A DNA stretch of 64,000 bases from Micromonospora sp. PLK6-60 (lineage in GTDB: Bacteria > Actinomycetota > Actinomycetes > Mycobacteriales > Micromonosporaceae), in assembly GCF_019890675.1 (NCBI RefSeq), contig NZ_JAIOAA010000002.1:434001-498000 (forward strand). Direction: 5' to 3'. The position numbers and the translations under genes are program-made. This document shows, one piece after another, positions 51,721 through 61,014 of this stretch. Each line of letters opens with the position of its first letter. The first letter of the stretch is position 1. A model generated the notes under the pieces. That model ran no database searches, was not told the origin of the DNA, and worked only from the letters and a program-made list of their open reading frames with translations.

Positions 51721-51761
51721 TCACGGGTGGTGCCGACCGACACCGGCGGCACCACCCGTGA
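51721..51761 (+). terminator. Intra-operon stem-loop between cebE and cebF
   Basis: TCACGGGTGGTGCCG (51721-51735) pairs perfectly with CGGCACCACCCGTGA (51747-51761) around an 11-nt loop, 18 bp after the cebE stop. It probably stabilises the cebE segment or partly ends transcription. Confidence 0.8.
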
Positions 51762-51824
51762 TCCCGCGTCGGAGCCCGTGATCCGGCGTCGTCGCGTCGG
51801 CGCCACTCACCCGAAGGAACTCTG

Positions 51825-52814
51825 ATGAGCCTGCCCATCGACACCGCGGCCCCACCCGGCCCGTCCCGGCCGCCGGCCACCCCGGCCGCGCACCGGCGGC
51901 GCCAGACCGGTCGCACCCTCAACCGGCTGGACCTGCGCTACACCCCGTACGTCTTCGTGCTGCCGTTCTTCGTCATCTTCGCGATCTTCGGCGTCTATCC
52001 GATCGTCTACACCTTCTGGATCGCGCTTACCGACCGCTCGCCGCTGAACGCGACGATCAGCTTCGTCGGCCTGGACAACTTCGTCGAGCTGCTCACCAAC
52101 GACCCGCAGTTCTGGAACGCGGTGACGAACACCTTCGGGATGTTCGTGCTCTCCACCGTGCCGCAGCTGCTGCTGGCGCTGCTGCTGGCCAACGCGCTGA
52201 ACCGGCGCATCCGGGGGCAGATGTTCTTCCGGCTGGCCATCGCCATGCCGATCATCACCTCCACCGCGGTGGTCGCGCTGATCTTCTCGATGATCTACGC
52301 GCGCGAGTTCGGGCTGGTCAACTGGCTGCTCGACCTGGTGGGGATCGACCCGATCGACTGGCGGGCCGGCCGGTTCGCCTCCTGGTTCGCCATCTCCACC
52401 ATGGTCGACTGGCGGTGGATCGGCTACAACGCGCTGATCTACCTCGCCGCCATGCAGTCCATCAACAAGGACGTCTACGAGGCCGCGGCGCTCGACGGCG
52501 CCTCCCGCCGGCGCCAGTTCTGGTCGATCACCATCCCGCAGCTGCGTCCGACGATCATCTTCACGCTGATCATCTCGACCATCGGCGGCCTGCAACTGTT
52601 CACCGAGCCGCTGATGTTCACCAGCGGCGCCGGGGCCATCGCCGGTGGCTCCGAGGGACAGTTCCAGACCATCACCATGTATCTGCTCGACGTCATGAAC
52701 CAGCGCTTCCGCTGGGGCTACGCCGGTGCGGTGGCGTTGATGCTGTTCCTGCTGATCGCCGTCTTCTCGTTCATCAACTACCTGCTGGCCCGCCGGATCA
52801 GCTCGGACAAGTGA
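51825..52814 (+). CDS. cebF: Cellobiose ABC transporter permease
   Basis: This 329-residue permease has about six membrane helices (YVFVLPFFVIFAIFGVYPIV first) and the MalF-type ATPase-contact motif EAAALDGASRRRQF (EAAxxDG). A disordered Pro/Ala N terminus of about 30 residues precedes the first helix. It pairs with CebG to form the channel for cello-oligosaccharides. The ATG at 51825 has GAAGGA upstream. Confidence 0.93.
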   Translation: MSLPIDTAAPPGPSRPPATPAAHRRRQTGRTLNRLDLRYTPYVFVLPFFVIFAIFGVYPIVYTFWIALTDRSPLNATISFVGLDNFVELLTNDPQFWNAVTNTFGMFVLSTVPQLLLALLLANALNRRIRGQMFFRLAIAMPIITSTAVVALIFSMIYAREFGLVNWLLDLVGIDPIDWRAGRFASWFAISTMVDWRWIGYNALIYLAAMQSINKDVYEAAALDGASRRRQFWSITIPQLRPTIIFTLIISTIGGLQLFTEPLMFTSGAGAIAGGSEGQFQTITMYLLDVMNQRFRWGYAGAVALMLFLLIAVFSFINYLLARRISSDK

Positions 52815-52827
52815 GGGTGGCGCACGA

Positions 52828-53724
52828 ATGACCAGTACCACGCTGCACCCGCCCGTCCCACGGGCGAAGGAGCCGCGGATCCGCCACCGGGCGGAACGCC
52901 TCTGGGCGGCCAGCCCGCTGACCGTCGTCGGGCTCGTCCTCGGGGTGTTCCTCTCGCTCTTCCCGTTCTACTGGATGATCGTGATCGCGTCCCGGACCAA
53001 CGACGCCGCGAACTCCTGGCCGCCACCGTTCCTGCCCGGCGGCGAGCTCGGCGAGAACATCAGCCGGGTGCTCGCCAACGGCGACGCCAGCATCGTCAAG
53101 GGCCTGATGAACTCGTTCCTGGTCGCCGGCACGATCACCGTGGCGACGGTGTTCTTCGGCTCGCTGGCCGGCTTCGCCTTCGCCAAGCTGCGCTTCCGCG
53201 GCAAGAACGCGTTGCTGCTGATCATCCTGGCCTCGATGATGGTGCCGATCCAGCTCGGCGTGCTGCCGCTCTACATCCTGATGGCCAAGCTGGAGTGGCT
53301 CAACACCATGCCGTCGGTCACCGTGCCGTTCCTCATCGGCGGCTTCGGCATCTTCATGATGCGGCAGTACGCCGAGCAGGCCGTGCCGAACGAGCTGATC
53401 GAGGCGGCCCGGGTGGACGGCTGCTCCACCTGGAAGGTCTACTGGCACGTGGTGGTGCCGGCGCTGCGCCCGGCCGCCGCCGTGCTGGGCCTGCTCACCT
53501 TCATGGAGCAGTGGAACCAGTTCTTCTGGCCGTTCGTGGTGCTGGCCGACCCGGCCAACCCGACCGTGCAGATCTCGCTGCGCAGCCTGAACACGGCCTA
53601 CTTCGCCGACAACTCGCAGATCTTCGCCGGTACCTTGATCGCGACGCTGCCGCTGTTCATCGTCTTCGTTCTGTTCGGCCGCCAGATCATCGGCGGGATC
53701 ATGGAAGGTGCCGTCAAGTCGTGA
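52828..53724 (+). CDS. cebG: Cellobiose ABC transporter permease
   Basis: This 298-residue MalG-type permease has six helices and the contact motif [15 protein letters not shown]. It starts 13 bp after cebF and its stop overlaps the bglC start in GTGA, so transport and hydrolysis are translationally linked. The final EGAVKS resembles other CebG C termini. Confidence 0.93.
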   Translation: MTSTTLHPPVPRAKEPRIRHRAERLWAASPLTVVGLVLGVFLSLFPFYWMIVIASRTNDAANSWPPPFLPGGELGENISRVLANGDASIVKGLMNSFLVAGTITVATVFFGSLAGFAFAKLRFRGKNALLLIILASMMVPIQLGVLPLYILMAKLEWLNTMPSVTVPFLIGGFGIFMMRQYAEQAVPNELIEAARVDGCSTWKVYWHVVVPALRPAAAVLGLLTFMEQWNQFFWPFVVLADPANPTVQISLRSLNTAYFADNSQIFAGTLIATLPLFIVFVLFGRQIIGGIMEGAVKS

Positions 53725-55142
53725 GTAACCCAGCCAGCCCACCGGGTGTCGGTCTGCTCGACGAGGGCCCGGCCGCCCTCACCTTCCCGCCCGGCTTCCT
53801 CTGGGGTGCGGCCACCGCGGCGTACCAGATCGAGGGCGCGGTCGCCGAGGACGGCCGGACCCCGTCGATCTGGGACACGTTCAGCCACACCCCGGGGCGG
53901 ACGGTGGCCGGGCACACCGGCGACGTGGCCTGCGACCACTACCACCGGATGCCGGCCGACGTACGGCTGATGGCCGACCTGGGGTTGAAGTCGTACCGGT
54001 TCTCGGTCTCCTGGTCCCGGGTGCAGCCCGACGGCGCGGGCCCGGCGAACCAGCGCGGCCTGGACTTCTACCGGCGGCTGGTGGACGAACTGCGGGCGTA
54101 CGACATCGAGCCGTGGCTGACCCTCTACCACTGGGACCTGCCCCAGCCGCTGGAGGACGCCGGCGGCTGGCCGGCGCGGGACACCGCCGGCCGGTTCGCC
54201 GACTACGCCCAGCTCGTCGCGGACGCCCTCGGCGACCGGGTGAACCACTTCACCACGCTGAACGAGCCGTGGTGCTCGGCGTTCCTCGGGTACGGCTCGG
54301 GGGTGCACGCGCCGGGCCGCACCAACGGCACGGACGCGCTGCGCGCGGGCCACCACCTGATGCTCGGTCACGGGCTCGCCGTACGCGCGGTGCGGGCGTC
54401 CCGCCCGGGCGCGCAGCTCGGGGTGACGGTCAACCTCTACCCGGTCACCCCGGCCACCGACTCGCCGGCCGACGCGGACGCGGCCCGGCGGATCGACGGG
54501 CTGATGAACCGGTTCTTCCTGGACCCGATCCTGCGCGGGTCCTACCCGACGGACCTGCGGGCCGACCTGCGCGGGGTGACCGATTTCGGCCACGTCCGGG
54601 ACGGCGACCTGGCGATCATCTCGACCCCGCTGGACCAGGTCGGGGTCAACTACTACACCCGGCACGTGGTGTCCGCCGGGACCGGCCCGGCGGAGCCCGG
54701 GCCGTCCCCCTGGCCGGGGAGCGAGGACGTCCGGTTCGTCAGCCGGGGCATCCCGGTCACCGACATGGACTGGGAGGTCGACGCGCCGGGGCTGCTGGAG
54801 ACCCTCCAGCGGGTGCACCGGGAGTACACCGACCTGCCGATCTACGTCACCGAGAACGGCGCGGCGTTCGTCGACGAGGTGGTGGACGGTCGGGTGGATG
54901 ACACCGACCGGTTGGCGTACTTCGACGCGCACCTGCGCGCCGCGCACGCCGCGATCGACTCCGGGGTGCCACTCAAAGGCTATTTTGCCTGGTCATTGCT
55001 GGACAATTTCGAGTGGGCGTGGGGATACACGAAGCGGTTCGGGATGGTCCGGGTGGACTACGACGACCAGGCCCGGATCCCCAAGTCGAGCGCCCGGTGG
55101 TATGCCGAGGTGATCCGGCGCAACGGTCTGGCCGCACAATAG
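53721..55142 (+). CDS. bglC: Beta-glucosidase, glycoside hydrolase family 1
   Basis: This 473-residue cytoplasmic enzyme hydrolyses imported cellobiose to glucose. The N-terminal [15 protein letters not shown] is the GH1 signature, the acid/base is E182 (TLNEPWC) and the nucleophile E378 (YVTENGAA). The GTG at 53721 overlaps the cebG stop. It follows the transporter directly and precedes its regulator, making a compact uptake-use-control unit. Confidence 0.95.
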   Translation: MSNPASPPGVGLLDEGPAALTFPPGFLWGAATAAYQIEGAVAEDGRTPSIWDTFSHTPGRTVAGHTGDVACDHYHRMPADVRLMADLGLKSYRFSVSWSRVQPDGAGPANQRGLDFYRRLVDELRAYDIEPWLTLYHWDLPQPLEDAGGWPARDTAGRFADYAQLVADALGDRVNHFTTLNEPWCSAFLGYGSGVHAPGRTNGTDALRAGHHLMLGHGLAVRAVRASRPGAQLGVTVNLYPVTPATDSPADADAARRIDGLMNRFFLDPILRGSYPTDLRADLRGVTDFGHVRDGDLAIISTPLDQVGVNYYTRHVVSAGTGPAEPGPSPWPGSEDVRFVSRGIPVTDMDWEVDAPGLLETLQRVHREYTDLPIYVTENGAAFVDEVVDGRVDDTDRLAYFDAHLRAAHAAIDSGVPLKGYFAWSLLDNFEWAWGYTKRFGMVRVDYDDQARIPKSSARWYAEVIRRNGLAAQ

Positions 55143-55219
55143 GCGGGAGACCAGTAACGGACGGCCCGGCGCCATCGCCGATCATGGTGCCGGGCAGTCC
55201 GACGTCGGAGGAGCAGACG

Positions 55220-56266
55220 ATGACAACGCAGCGCACCCGGTCGCTCGGGCGCCCGACCCTCGACGCGGTCGCGGCCCGCGCGGGGGTCGGCCGCGGCACC
55301 GTTTCCCGCGTGGTCAACGGCTCGCCCCAGGTGAGCCCGGAGGCCCGCGCCGCGGTGCAGCAGGCCATCGCCGAGCTGGGGTACGTGCCCAACCGGGCGG
55401 CCCGGGCGCTGGTCACCCAGCGCACCGACTCGGTGGCGCTGGTGGTCTCGGAGTCCGGCGAGCGGGTCTTCACCGAGCCGTTCTTCGCCGGCATCGTCCG
55501 GGGCGTCAGCTCCGGGCTGCTGGACACCCCGATGCAGCTCTGGCTGGCCATGGTGCAGTCGCCGATCGAGCGGGAGCGGGTCGAGCACCACCTGACCAAC
55601 CAGCACGTCGACGGGGTGTTGCTGCTGTCGCTGCACGACGCCGACCCGCTGCCCACCCTGCTGGAGGAGCGCGGGCTGCCCACGGTGCTGGGCGGCCGGC
55701 CGGCCCGGATGCTGAAGCCCGGCGCGCAGCCGGCGTACTACGTCGACATGGACAACGTCGGCGGCGGCCGGCAGGCGGTCGAGCATCTCTTCGCGCAGGG
55801 TCGGCGGCGGATCGCCACCATCGCCGGCCCGCAGGACATGGGCGCCGGCCTGGCCCGGCTGACCGGCTACCAGGAGGCGGTGCGGGCCGCCGGGCTCCCG
55901 GTGGATCCGGACCTGATCGCGTACGGGGACTTCAGCGAGGGCAGCGGCACGGCCTGCATGCGGCGGCTGCTGGAACTGCGTCCGGACCTGGACGCCGTCT
56001 TCGCCGCCTCCGACCTGATGGCGTTCGGCGCGCTGCGGACCCTGCGTGAGCTGGGCCGCCGGGTGCCGGAGGACGTGGCCGTGGTCGGCTTCGACGACGC
56101 CGCGATCGCCCCGCAGGCCGACCCACCGCTGACCACCGTCTTCCAGCCGGTGGAGGAGATGGGCCGCCAGATGGCACGGCTGCTGATGGCCCGGATCCGA
56201 GGCGAGGACATCCCCACCCCCCACATCCTCCTGGACACCAAACTCATCCACCGCACCTCCGCCTAA
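55220..56266 (+). CDS. cebR: LacI-family cellobiose repressor
   Basis: This 348-residue regulator has a LacI helix-turn-helix (LDAVAARAGVGRGTVSRVVN, 14-33), a hinge with ELGYVPNRAARALV and a periplasmic-binding-protein-like sensor domain (VDGVLLLSLHDADPLP; VAVVGFDDAAIAPQADPPLT). It should bind the TGGGAGCGCTCCCA-type boxes and release on cellobiose. The ATG at 55220 has CGGAGG 8 nt upstream. I see no CebR box in the 77-bp gap after bglC, so it is probably transcribed with the operon. In streptomycetes cebR usually lies upstream of the transporter; here it is last. Confidence 0.93.
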   Translation: MTTQRTRSLGRPTLDAVAARAGVGRGTVSRVVNGSPQVSPEARAAVQQAIAELGYVPNRAARALVTQRTDSVALVVSESGERVFTEPFFAGIVRGVSSGLLDTPMQLWLAMVQSPIERERVEHHLTNQHVDGVLLLSLHDADPLPTLLEERGLPTVLGGRPARMLKPGAQPAYYVDMDNVGGGRQAVEHLFAQGRRRIATIAGPQDMGAGLARLTGYQEAVRAAGLPVDPDLIAYGDFSEGSGTACMRRLLELRPDLDAVFAASDLMAFGALRTLRELGRRVPEDVAVVGFDDAAIAPQADPPLTTVFQPVEEMGRQMARLLMARIRGEDIPTPHILLDTKLIHRTSA

Positions 56267-56281
56267 CCCCGGCTTCTGTTG

Positions 56282-56345
56282 CGTTGATCATGAAGTTTGC
56301 GTCGCCCGCCATCGGCGTGTCGTGACCCAAACTTCATGATCAACG
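56282..56345. repeat. Long palindromic repeat (family A, copy 3)
   Basis: 22-bp arms (56282-56303 and 56324-56345) with one mismatch around a 20-nt loop. It begins CGTTGATCATGAAGTTTGCG like copies 1 and 2 and lies between convergent cebR and the acyl-CoA dehydrogenase gene. Confidence 0.9.
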
Positions 56346-56351
56346 GCGCCG

Positions 56352-57563
56352 TCAGGGGTGGGAGCGGAGTTCGCGTTTGGCTAGCGAGGATTTGTGGACC
56401 TCGTCGGGGCCGTCGGCCAGGCGGAGGGTGCGGGTCTGGGCCCAGAGGGCGGCCAGCGGGGTGTCCTGGCTGACGCCGGCGCCGCCGTGGACCTGGATCG
56501 CCTTGTCGATCACCCACTCGGCCATCGCCGGAGTGGCGATCTTGATGGCCTGGATCTCGGTGTGCGCGCCCTTGTTGCCCACCGTGTCCATCAGCCAGGC
56601 GGTCTTGAGCACCAGTAGCCGGGCCTGCTCGATGCGCACCCGGGACTCGGCGATCCACTCCCGGACCACGCCCTGCTCCGCGAGGGGCCGCCCGAACGCG
56701 ACCCGCTCCAGCGCCCGCCGGCACATCAGCTCCAGGGCCCGCTCGGCCATCCCGATCAGCCGCATGCAGTGGTGGATCCGCCCCGGCCCGAGCCGCGCCT
56801 GGGCGATGGCGAACCCGGCGCCCTCGGCGCCCACCAGGTTCTCCGCCGGCACCCGTACGTCGGTGAAGTCGATCTCGGCGTGCCCGCCGTGCGCGCCGTC
56901 GCGGTAACCGAAGACGGTCATGCCCCGGCGGACCGTGACGCCCGGGGTGTCCCGGGGCACCAGGATCATGCTCTGCTGGCGGTGCCGCTGGGCGCCCGGG
57001 TCGGTCTTGCCCATCACGATCAGGATCTCGCAGCGCGGGTCCATCGCCCCGGAGGACCACCACTTGCGGCCGTTGACCACGTACGCGTCACCGTCGCGCT
57101 CGATCCGGGTGGCGATGTTGGTGGCGTCGGAGGAGGCCACCTCCGGCTCGGTCATGCAGAAGGCGGAGCGGATCTCCCCGTCCAGCAGGGGCTTGAGCCA
57201 GCGGTCCTGCTGCGCCTCGGAGCCGAACTCGGCGAGCAGTTCCATGTTGCCGGTGTCCGGGGCGGCGCAGTTGCACGCCTCCGGGGCGAGGTGCGGGCTG
57301 CGCCCGGTCAGCTCGGCGAGCGGAGCGTACTGGAGGTTGGTGAGCCCGGCGCCGTAGCGCGGGTCGGGGAGGAAGAGGTTCCACAGCCCCCGGGCCCGCG
57401 CCTCGGCCTTCAGCTCGTCCAGCACCGGCGGCCGGGCCCACGGGTCCCCGGCGGCGGCGACCTGCTCGGCGTGCACCGGCTCGGCCGGGTACACGCACTC
57501 GGCGAGGAACGCCGACAGCCGCTCGCGCAGCTCCTCGGTGCGGGCGTCGTACGCGAAGTCCAT
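56352..57563 (-). CDS. Acyl-CoA dehydrogenase (ACAD10/11- or LvaC-like)
   Basis: This 403-residue flavoprotein has the acyl-CoA dehydrogenase fold: [20 protein letters not shown] (flavin/substrate loop), [40 protein letters not shown] and [20 protein letters not shown]. The WWSSGA motif is typical of the ACAD10/11 subgroup, as I recall. Its ATG overlaps the stop of the upstream phosphotransferase (TGATG). In that subgroup the pair handles 4-hydroxyacyl-CoA by phosphorylation and elimination, so the same reaction is plausible here. Confidence 0.9.
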   Translation of the reverse strand: MDFAYDARTEELRERLSAFLAECVYPAEPVHAEQVAAAGDPWARPPVLDELKAEARARGLWNLFLPDPRYGAGLTNLQYAPLAELTGRSPHLAPEACNCAAPDTGNMELLAEFGSEAQQDRWLKPLLDGEIRSAFCMTEPEVASSDATNIATRIERDGDAYVVNGRKWWSSGAMDPRCEILIVMGKTDPGAQRHRQQSMILVPRDTPGVTVRRGMTVFGYRDGAHGGHAEIDFTDVRVPAENLVGAEGAGFAIAQARLGPGRIHHCMRLIGMAERALELMCRRALERVAFGRPLAEQGVVREWIAESRVRIEQARLLVLKTAWLMDTVGNKGAHTEIQAIKIATPAMAEWVIDKAIQVHGGAGVSQDTPLAALWAQTRTLRLADGPDEVHKSSLAKRELRSHP

Positions 57564-58831
57564 CAGCGCTCCCTGACCGCGTGCAGACCGTGCTCGACCA
57601 GCGGGTCGACCAGCTCCCCGATCCGGTCGAAGCCACCGCCGAGCGTCTGCCCGAGGGTGTGCCGGTAGTGGATGCCCTCGCAGATCACCGCGAGCTTGAA
57701 ACAGCCGAGCGCCACGTGCCAGTGCAGCGGCCCGACGTCGACGTCGCTGCGGCCGGCGTACCGGTCGATCAGCTCGGCCCCGGTGGGGAAGCCGGCGCGC
57801 GGGCCGAGGCCATCCGCGACCGGGTTGCCCTCGGCGAGGTCGCTGTCACCCAGCACGTCCCAGTAGGTCAGCAGCAGCCCCAGGTCGGCCAGCGGGTCGC
57901 CGAGGGTGGCCATCTCCCAGTCCAGCACCGCCCGGACCGCCACCGGGTCGACCGTGGTCAGCAGGTTGTCCAGCCGGTAGTCGCCGTGCACGACCCGCCC
58001 GGCGTTGGCCCCCTCCGGCACGCTGTCGGCGAGCGCGTCGCGCAGATTCTCCACCCCGGGCAAGGCCCGGCTGCGCGACTTCTCCAGCTGCCCGGCCCAG
58101 CGGCGCACCTGCCGGCCGAGGTAGCCGTCGGGGCGGCCGAAGTCGGCCAGCCCGACCGCGGCCGGGTCGACCGTGTGCAGCGCGGCGAGCGTGTCCATCA
58201 TCGCCATCGCCAGCTCGCGGCGCTGCCCGGCGGTGAGCGGGTCGGTCTGCGCTCGGCTGCGCAGCACCGTGCCGTCGACCTTCGCCATCAGATAGAACGG
58301 CGCCCCGATGACCGCCGGGTCGGCGCAGAGCAGCAGCGCCTCCGGCACCGGCACCGCGGTCGGCGCCAGCGCGGTGATCACCCGGTGTTCCCGGGCCATG
58401 TCGTGCGCGGTGGCCAGCACGTGCCCCAGCGGCGGGCGGCGCAGCACCAGCTCCCGGTCGCCGGTGCGCAGCAGGTAGGTCAGGTTGGACTTGCCGCCGG
58501 CGATCAGCGTCGCGGTCAGCGGACCGGTGACCAGCCCCGGCCGGTGGTCGGCCAGGTATGCCGTCAGCCGGTCCAGGTCGAGCCCCTTCGGTACGCCACC
58601 CCGCGCGGCGGGTGGCACGTCGACCGGCTCCCCGGCCGGGCCACCGCCGAGGGCGGGCGGCGCGTCGACCCGGTCCCGAGCCGCACCGCCGGGCGGCGCG
58701 TCTGCTTGGTCTTGATCTTGAGCCGAGCCGTCGGGCGGCGCGTCGGCCGACTTCCCTGCCGGGGCGGCGGGCTGACGTGGGACGGCCGGCGGGTTTCCCG
58801 GCCGGAGCGCGTCGACGGCCGGATCGGTCAT
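57563..58831 (-). CDS. APH-like phosphotransferase (ACAD10/11- or LvaA-like)
   Basis: This 422-residue protein has an aminoglycoside-phosphotransferase kinase fold: [12 protein letters not shown] (catalytic HGDxxxxN) and [17 protein letters not shown] (metal-binding DWE). [12 protein letters not shown] is the glycine loop and [10 protein letters not shown] holds the ATP lysine region. Relatives phosphorylate the 4-hydroxyl of acyl-CoA. Residues about 10-82 are a repetitive DAPP-rich insert absent from typical members. No Shine-Dalgarno precedes the ATG at 58831, and the transcript looks leaderless. Confidence 0.88.
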   Translation of the reverse strand: MTDPAVDALRPGNPPAVPRQPAAPAGKSADAPPDGSAQDQDQADAPPGGAARDRVDAPPALGGGPAGEPVDVPPAARGGVPKGLDLDRLTAYLADHRPGLVTGPLTATLIAGGKSNLTYLLRTGDRELVLRRPPLGHVLATAHDMAREHRVITALAPTAVPVPEALLLCADPAVIGAPFYLMAKVDGTVLRSRAQTDPLTAGQRRELAMAMMDTLAALHTVDPAAVGLADFGRPDGYLGRQVRRWAGQLEKSRSRALPGVENLRDALADSVPEGANAGRVVHGDYRLDNLLTTVDPVAVRAVLDWEMATLGDPLADLGLLLTYWDVLGDSDLAEGNPVADGLGPRAGFPTGAELIDRYAGRSDVDVGPLHWHVALGCFKLAVICEGIHYRHTLGQTLGGGFDRIGELVDPLVEHGLHAVRER

Positions 58832-58837
58832 CCGATT

Positions 58838-58866
58838 AGTTGATGGCAGCTCAGCTTTGTTGTCAA
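58838..58866 (-). promoter_or_regulatory. Probable leaderless promoter of the phosphotransferase operon
   Basis: On the minus strand TTGACA (58861-58866), a 17-bp spacer and TCAACT (58838-58843) lie 6 bp upstream of the ATG, with no ribosome site between. This spacing suits a leaderless transcript. Confidence 0.55.
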
Positions 58867-58980
58867 GGTCGGATTTGACCGGCGGGTCACGGCACCGCAA
58901 CAGGGACGAAATGGGCGGCCGGCAGGCTGGGACCCAGCCTGCCGGCCGCTCCGTGCCGGCCGCCGAGCGGAGGGACGCAC

Positions 58981-59679
58981 ATGTTGCTGCGAGTTCGGGT
59001 GACCCTGCCGGATCGACCCGGCACGCTCGGCCAGGTGGCCCGCACCCTCGGCGTGTCCGGCGCGGACATCGTCCAGGTGGTGGTCCTGGAGCGGCTGGGT
59101 GGCCGGGCGGTGGACGACTTCACCGTGGTCTGGCCCGGGGCCGCCCGGGTGGAGCGGCTGATGGCCGGCCTCGCCGCCATCCCCGGTGTGCGCGTCGACG
59201 GGGTGTGGCGGGCGATCGGCGCGCCGACCACCACCGGGCAGGACGCCGAGCTGCTGGCCCAGATCGCCGCGAACCCGGCCGACGGGGTGGCCACGCTTGT
59301 CGACGCGGTGCCCGGGCTGCTCGCCGCCGACTGGGCGGCGGCCGCGGTCGTACCCCTGGACTGGGCGTCCCGGTCCGGCGGCAGCGCGAGCGTCGCGCAC
59401 GCGAGCTGGCGGGCGCCGCAGCCGCCGGTGCTGCCCGAGGTGACCCCGCTGCGGGCCCGCACGGTGACCGCCGCGGACGGCACCCACTACGCGCTCGCCC
59501 CGTTCGGCCGGGCCGGGCTGGTGCTGGTGGTGGCCCGGGAGTACGGCGAGCCGCTGACCGCGGCGGCGTTCCACTCGATCGAGGTCGACCGGCTCGCCCA
59601 GCTGGTCCGGGCCGGCGCGGTCATCCTCGGCGACCGGCTCGACCTGGTGGACGCCCCGCCGGTGACCAACGTCACCTGA
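58981..59679 (+). CDS. Stand-alone ACT-domain protein
   Basis: This 232-residue protein has an N-terminal ACT domain (VRVTLPDRPGTLGQVARTLG then IVQVVVLERLGGRAVDDF) and a second alpha/beta region of about 140 residues. This arrangement parallels residues 1-180 of the ACT-GNAT protein encoded 79 bp downstream, including the same DRPG start and the VDDF strand. ACT domains bind amino acids, so this may be a free sensor subunit. It has no catalytic motif. The ATG at 58981 is preceded by GGAGGGACGCAC. Confidence 0.85.
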   Translation: MLLRVRVTLPDRPGTLGQVARTLGVSGADIVQVVVLERLGGRAVDDFTVVWPGAARVERLMAGLAAIPGVRVDGVWRAIGAPTTTGQDAELLAQIAANPADGVATLVDAVPGLLAADWAAAAVVPLDWASRSGGSASVAHASWRAPQPPVLPEVTPLRARTVTAADGTHYALAPFGRAGLVLVVAREYGEPLTAAAFHSIEVDRLAQLVRAGAVILGDRLDLVDAPPVTNVT

Positions 59680-59758
59680 CCCGTCCCGCCGTGTCACCCG
59701 CGGGCAACGGGGGCGCAACAGCCCGCCGGCAGGGTCGGTGGTGAGGAAGGGAGCGGAC

Positions 59759-60829
59759 ATGGCGCTGTGGCGGATCCGAGCCACCGTGGACGACCGGCCG
59801 GGTTACCTGTCGGTCCTCACGGCGAGTCTCGCGCTGCGTGGGGTCAACATCCTCACCGTGCAGGTGCACACGACCGAGGTGGGAGCCGTCGACGACTTTC
59901 TGGTCGACGCGCCCGACTCGCTGGGCGAGGCGGAGCTGGTCGCCGCTGTCGAGCGGGGCCGGGGCCGGGACTGCTGGGTGGCGCGCAGCGAGGCGCGCGG
60001 GCTGGTCGACCAACCCACCCGGGTGCTGGCCCTGGCCGGCGGGCTGGTCCGGGACCCGGACGGGACCGGGGCGGCGCTGCACGCCCTGCTCGGCGCGGAC
60101 GACGTGACCTGGCGGCCGACGCCGGCCGGCGGGTCGGCCGGGGTGGGCGGGTCGACGATGCTGCTGGCCGACCCGGCCGGCGGGTCGTACCGGCTGGCCC
60201 GGCGGGAGCCGAGCTTCACCCCGGCCGAGTACGCCCGGGCGCAGGCGCTGGTCGAGCTGTCGGCCGCGGTCGCCCGGCGGGACGCCGAGCGGGTGACCCT
60301 GGTGCTGCCCGACTCGGCCGAGGTGGTGGTCCGCCCCGCCGGGCCGGACGACCTGCCGGGCCTGGTCGAGCTGCACGACAGGTGCTCGCCGCGCACCGTG
60401 GCGCGGCGCTACCTGAGCGGCGCTGCCCGGCCGTCGCCGGAGCGGCTGCGCCGGCTGCTGGACCCGGCCCGGGGGCTCACCCTGGTCGCCACCGTGGGCG
60501 CCGGCGCAACGGAGCAGGTGGTGGCGATGGCCAACCTGCTGGGCGAGGGCGACGAGGCGGAGGTCGCCCTGCTGGTCCGGGACGACTGGCAGCGGCGTGG
60601 CCTCGGCTCGGCGCTGCTGCGCCGGCTGCTCGGGCACGCCGACCGGGTCGGCGTCGCCGCCGTGCTGCTGCACGTCCAGGCCGAGAACACCGCGATGCTG
60701 CGCACCGTACGCCGGGTGGCGCGGCCGACCCGGATCGACCGGGACGGTTCGCTGCTCACGGTGACGGTGCCGTTGGCCGACCCGGCGCGGGTGCCCCGGC
60801 AGCCCGACGCCGCGGCCCGGGCCGACTGA
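59759..60829 (+). CDS. ACT-GNAT protein (amino-acid-regulated acetyltransferase)
   Basis: This 356-residue fusion has an N-terminal ACT domain (about 4-75: IRATVDDRPGYLSVLTASLA), a linker domain to about 190, and a GNAT domain (190-340) with acetyl-CoA loop DWQRRGLGSALL. The architecture matches MaKat, an ACT-GNAT lysine acetyltransferase of Micromonospora aurantiaca that I recall being allosterically regulated by cysteine and arginine. It should couple amino-acid levels to protein acetylation. The ATG at 59759 follows AAGGGAGC. The upstream ACT protein repeats its sensor half. Confidence 0.9.
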   Translation: MALWRIRATVDDRPGYLSVLTASLALRGVNILTVQVHTTEVGAVDDFLVDAPDSLGEAELVAAVERGRGRDCWVARSEARGLVDQPTRVLALAGGLVRDPDGTGAALHALLGADDVTWRPTPAGGSAGVGGSTMLLADPAGGSYRLARREPSFTPAEYARAQALVELSAAVARRDAERVTLVLPDSAEVVVRPAGPDDLPGLVELHDRCSPRTVARRYLSGAARPSPERLRRLLDPARGLTLVATVGAGATEQVVAMANLLGEGDEAEVALLVRDDWQRRGLGSALLRRLLGHADRVGVAAVLLHVQAENTAMLRTVRRVARPTRIDRDGSLLTVTVPLADPARVPRQPDAAARAD

Positions 60830-60929
60830 GACCCCGGTCCCGCCGGCCCGGCGGGACCACACCGACGCCGGTGACAACGAGGTCACCGGCGACACCAGGG
60901 CCGACCTCCGGTGCGGGGGACGGTACGAC

Positions 60930-60958
60930 GGCAGGGCCCCCGATGCGGGGGCCCTGCC
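60930..60958. terminator. Terminator between the ACT-GNAT and aldehyde dehydrogenase genes
   Basis: GGCAGGGCCCCC (60930-60941) pairs perfectly with GGGGGCCCTGCC (60947-60958) around a 5-nt loop between convergent genes, followed by CTTGTT. Confidence 0.8.
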
Positions 60959-61014
60959 CTTGTTCGGCCGCCCGTGGTCAGCCGAAGAACCGCCGGGCCC
61001 GGCCGGCCGCGCGA

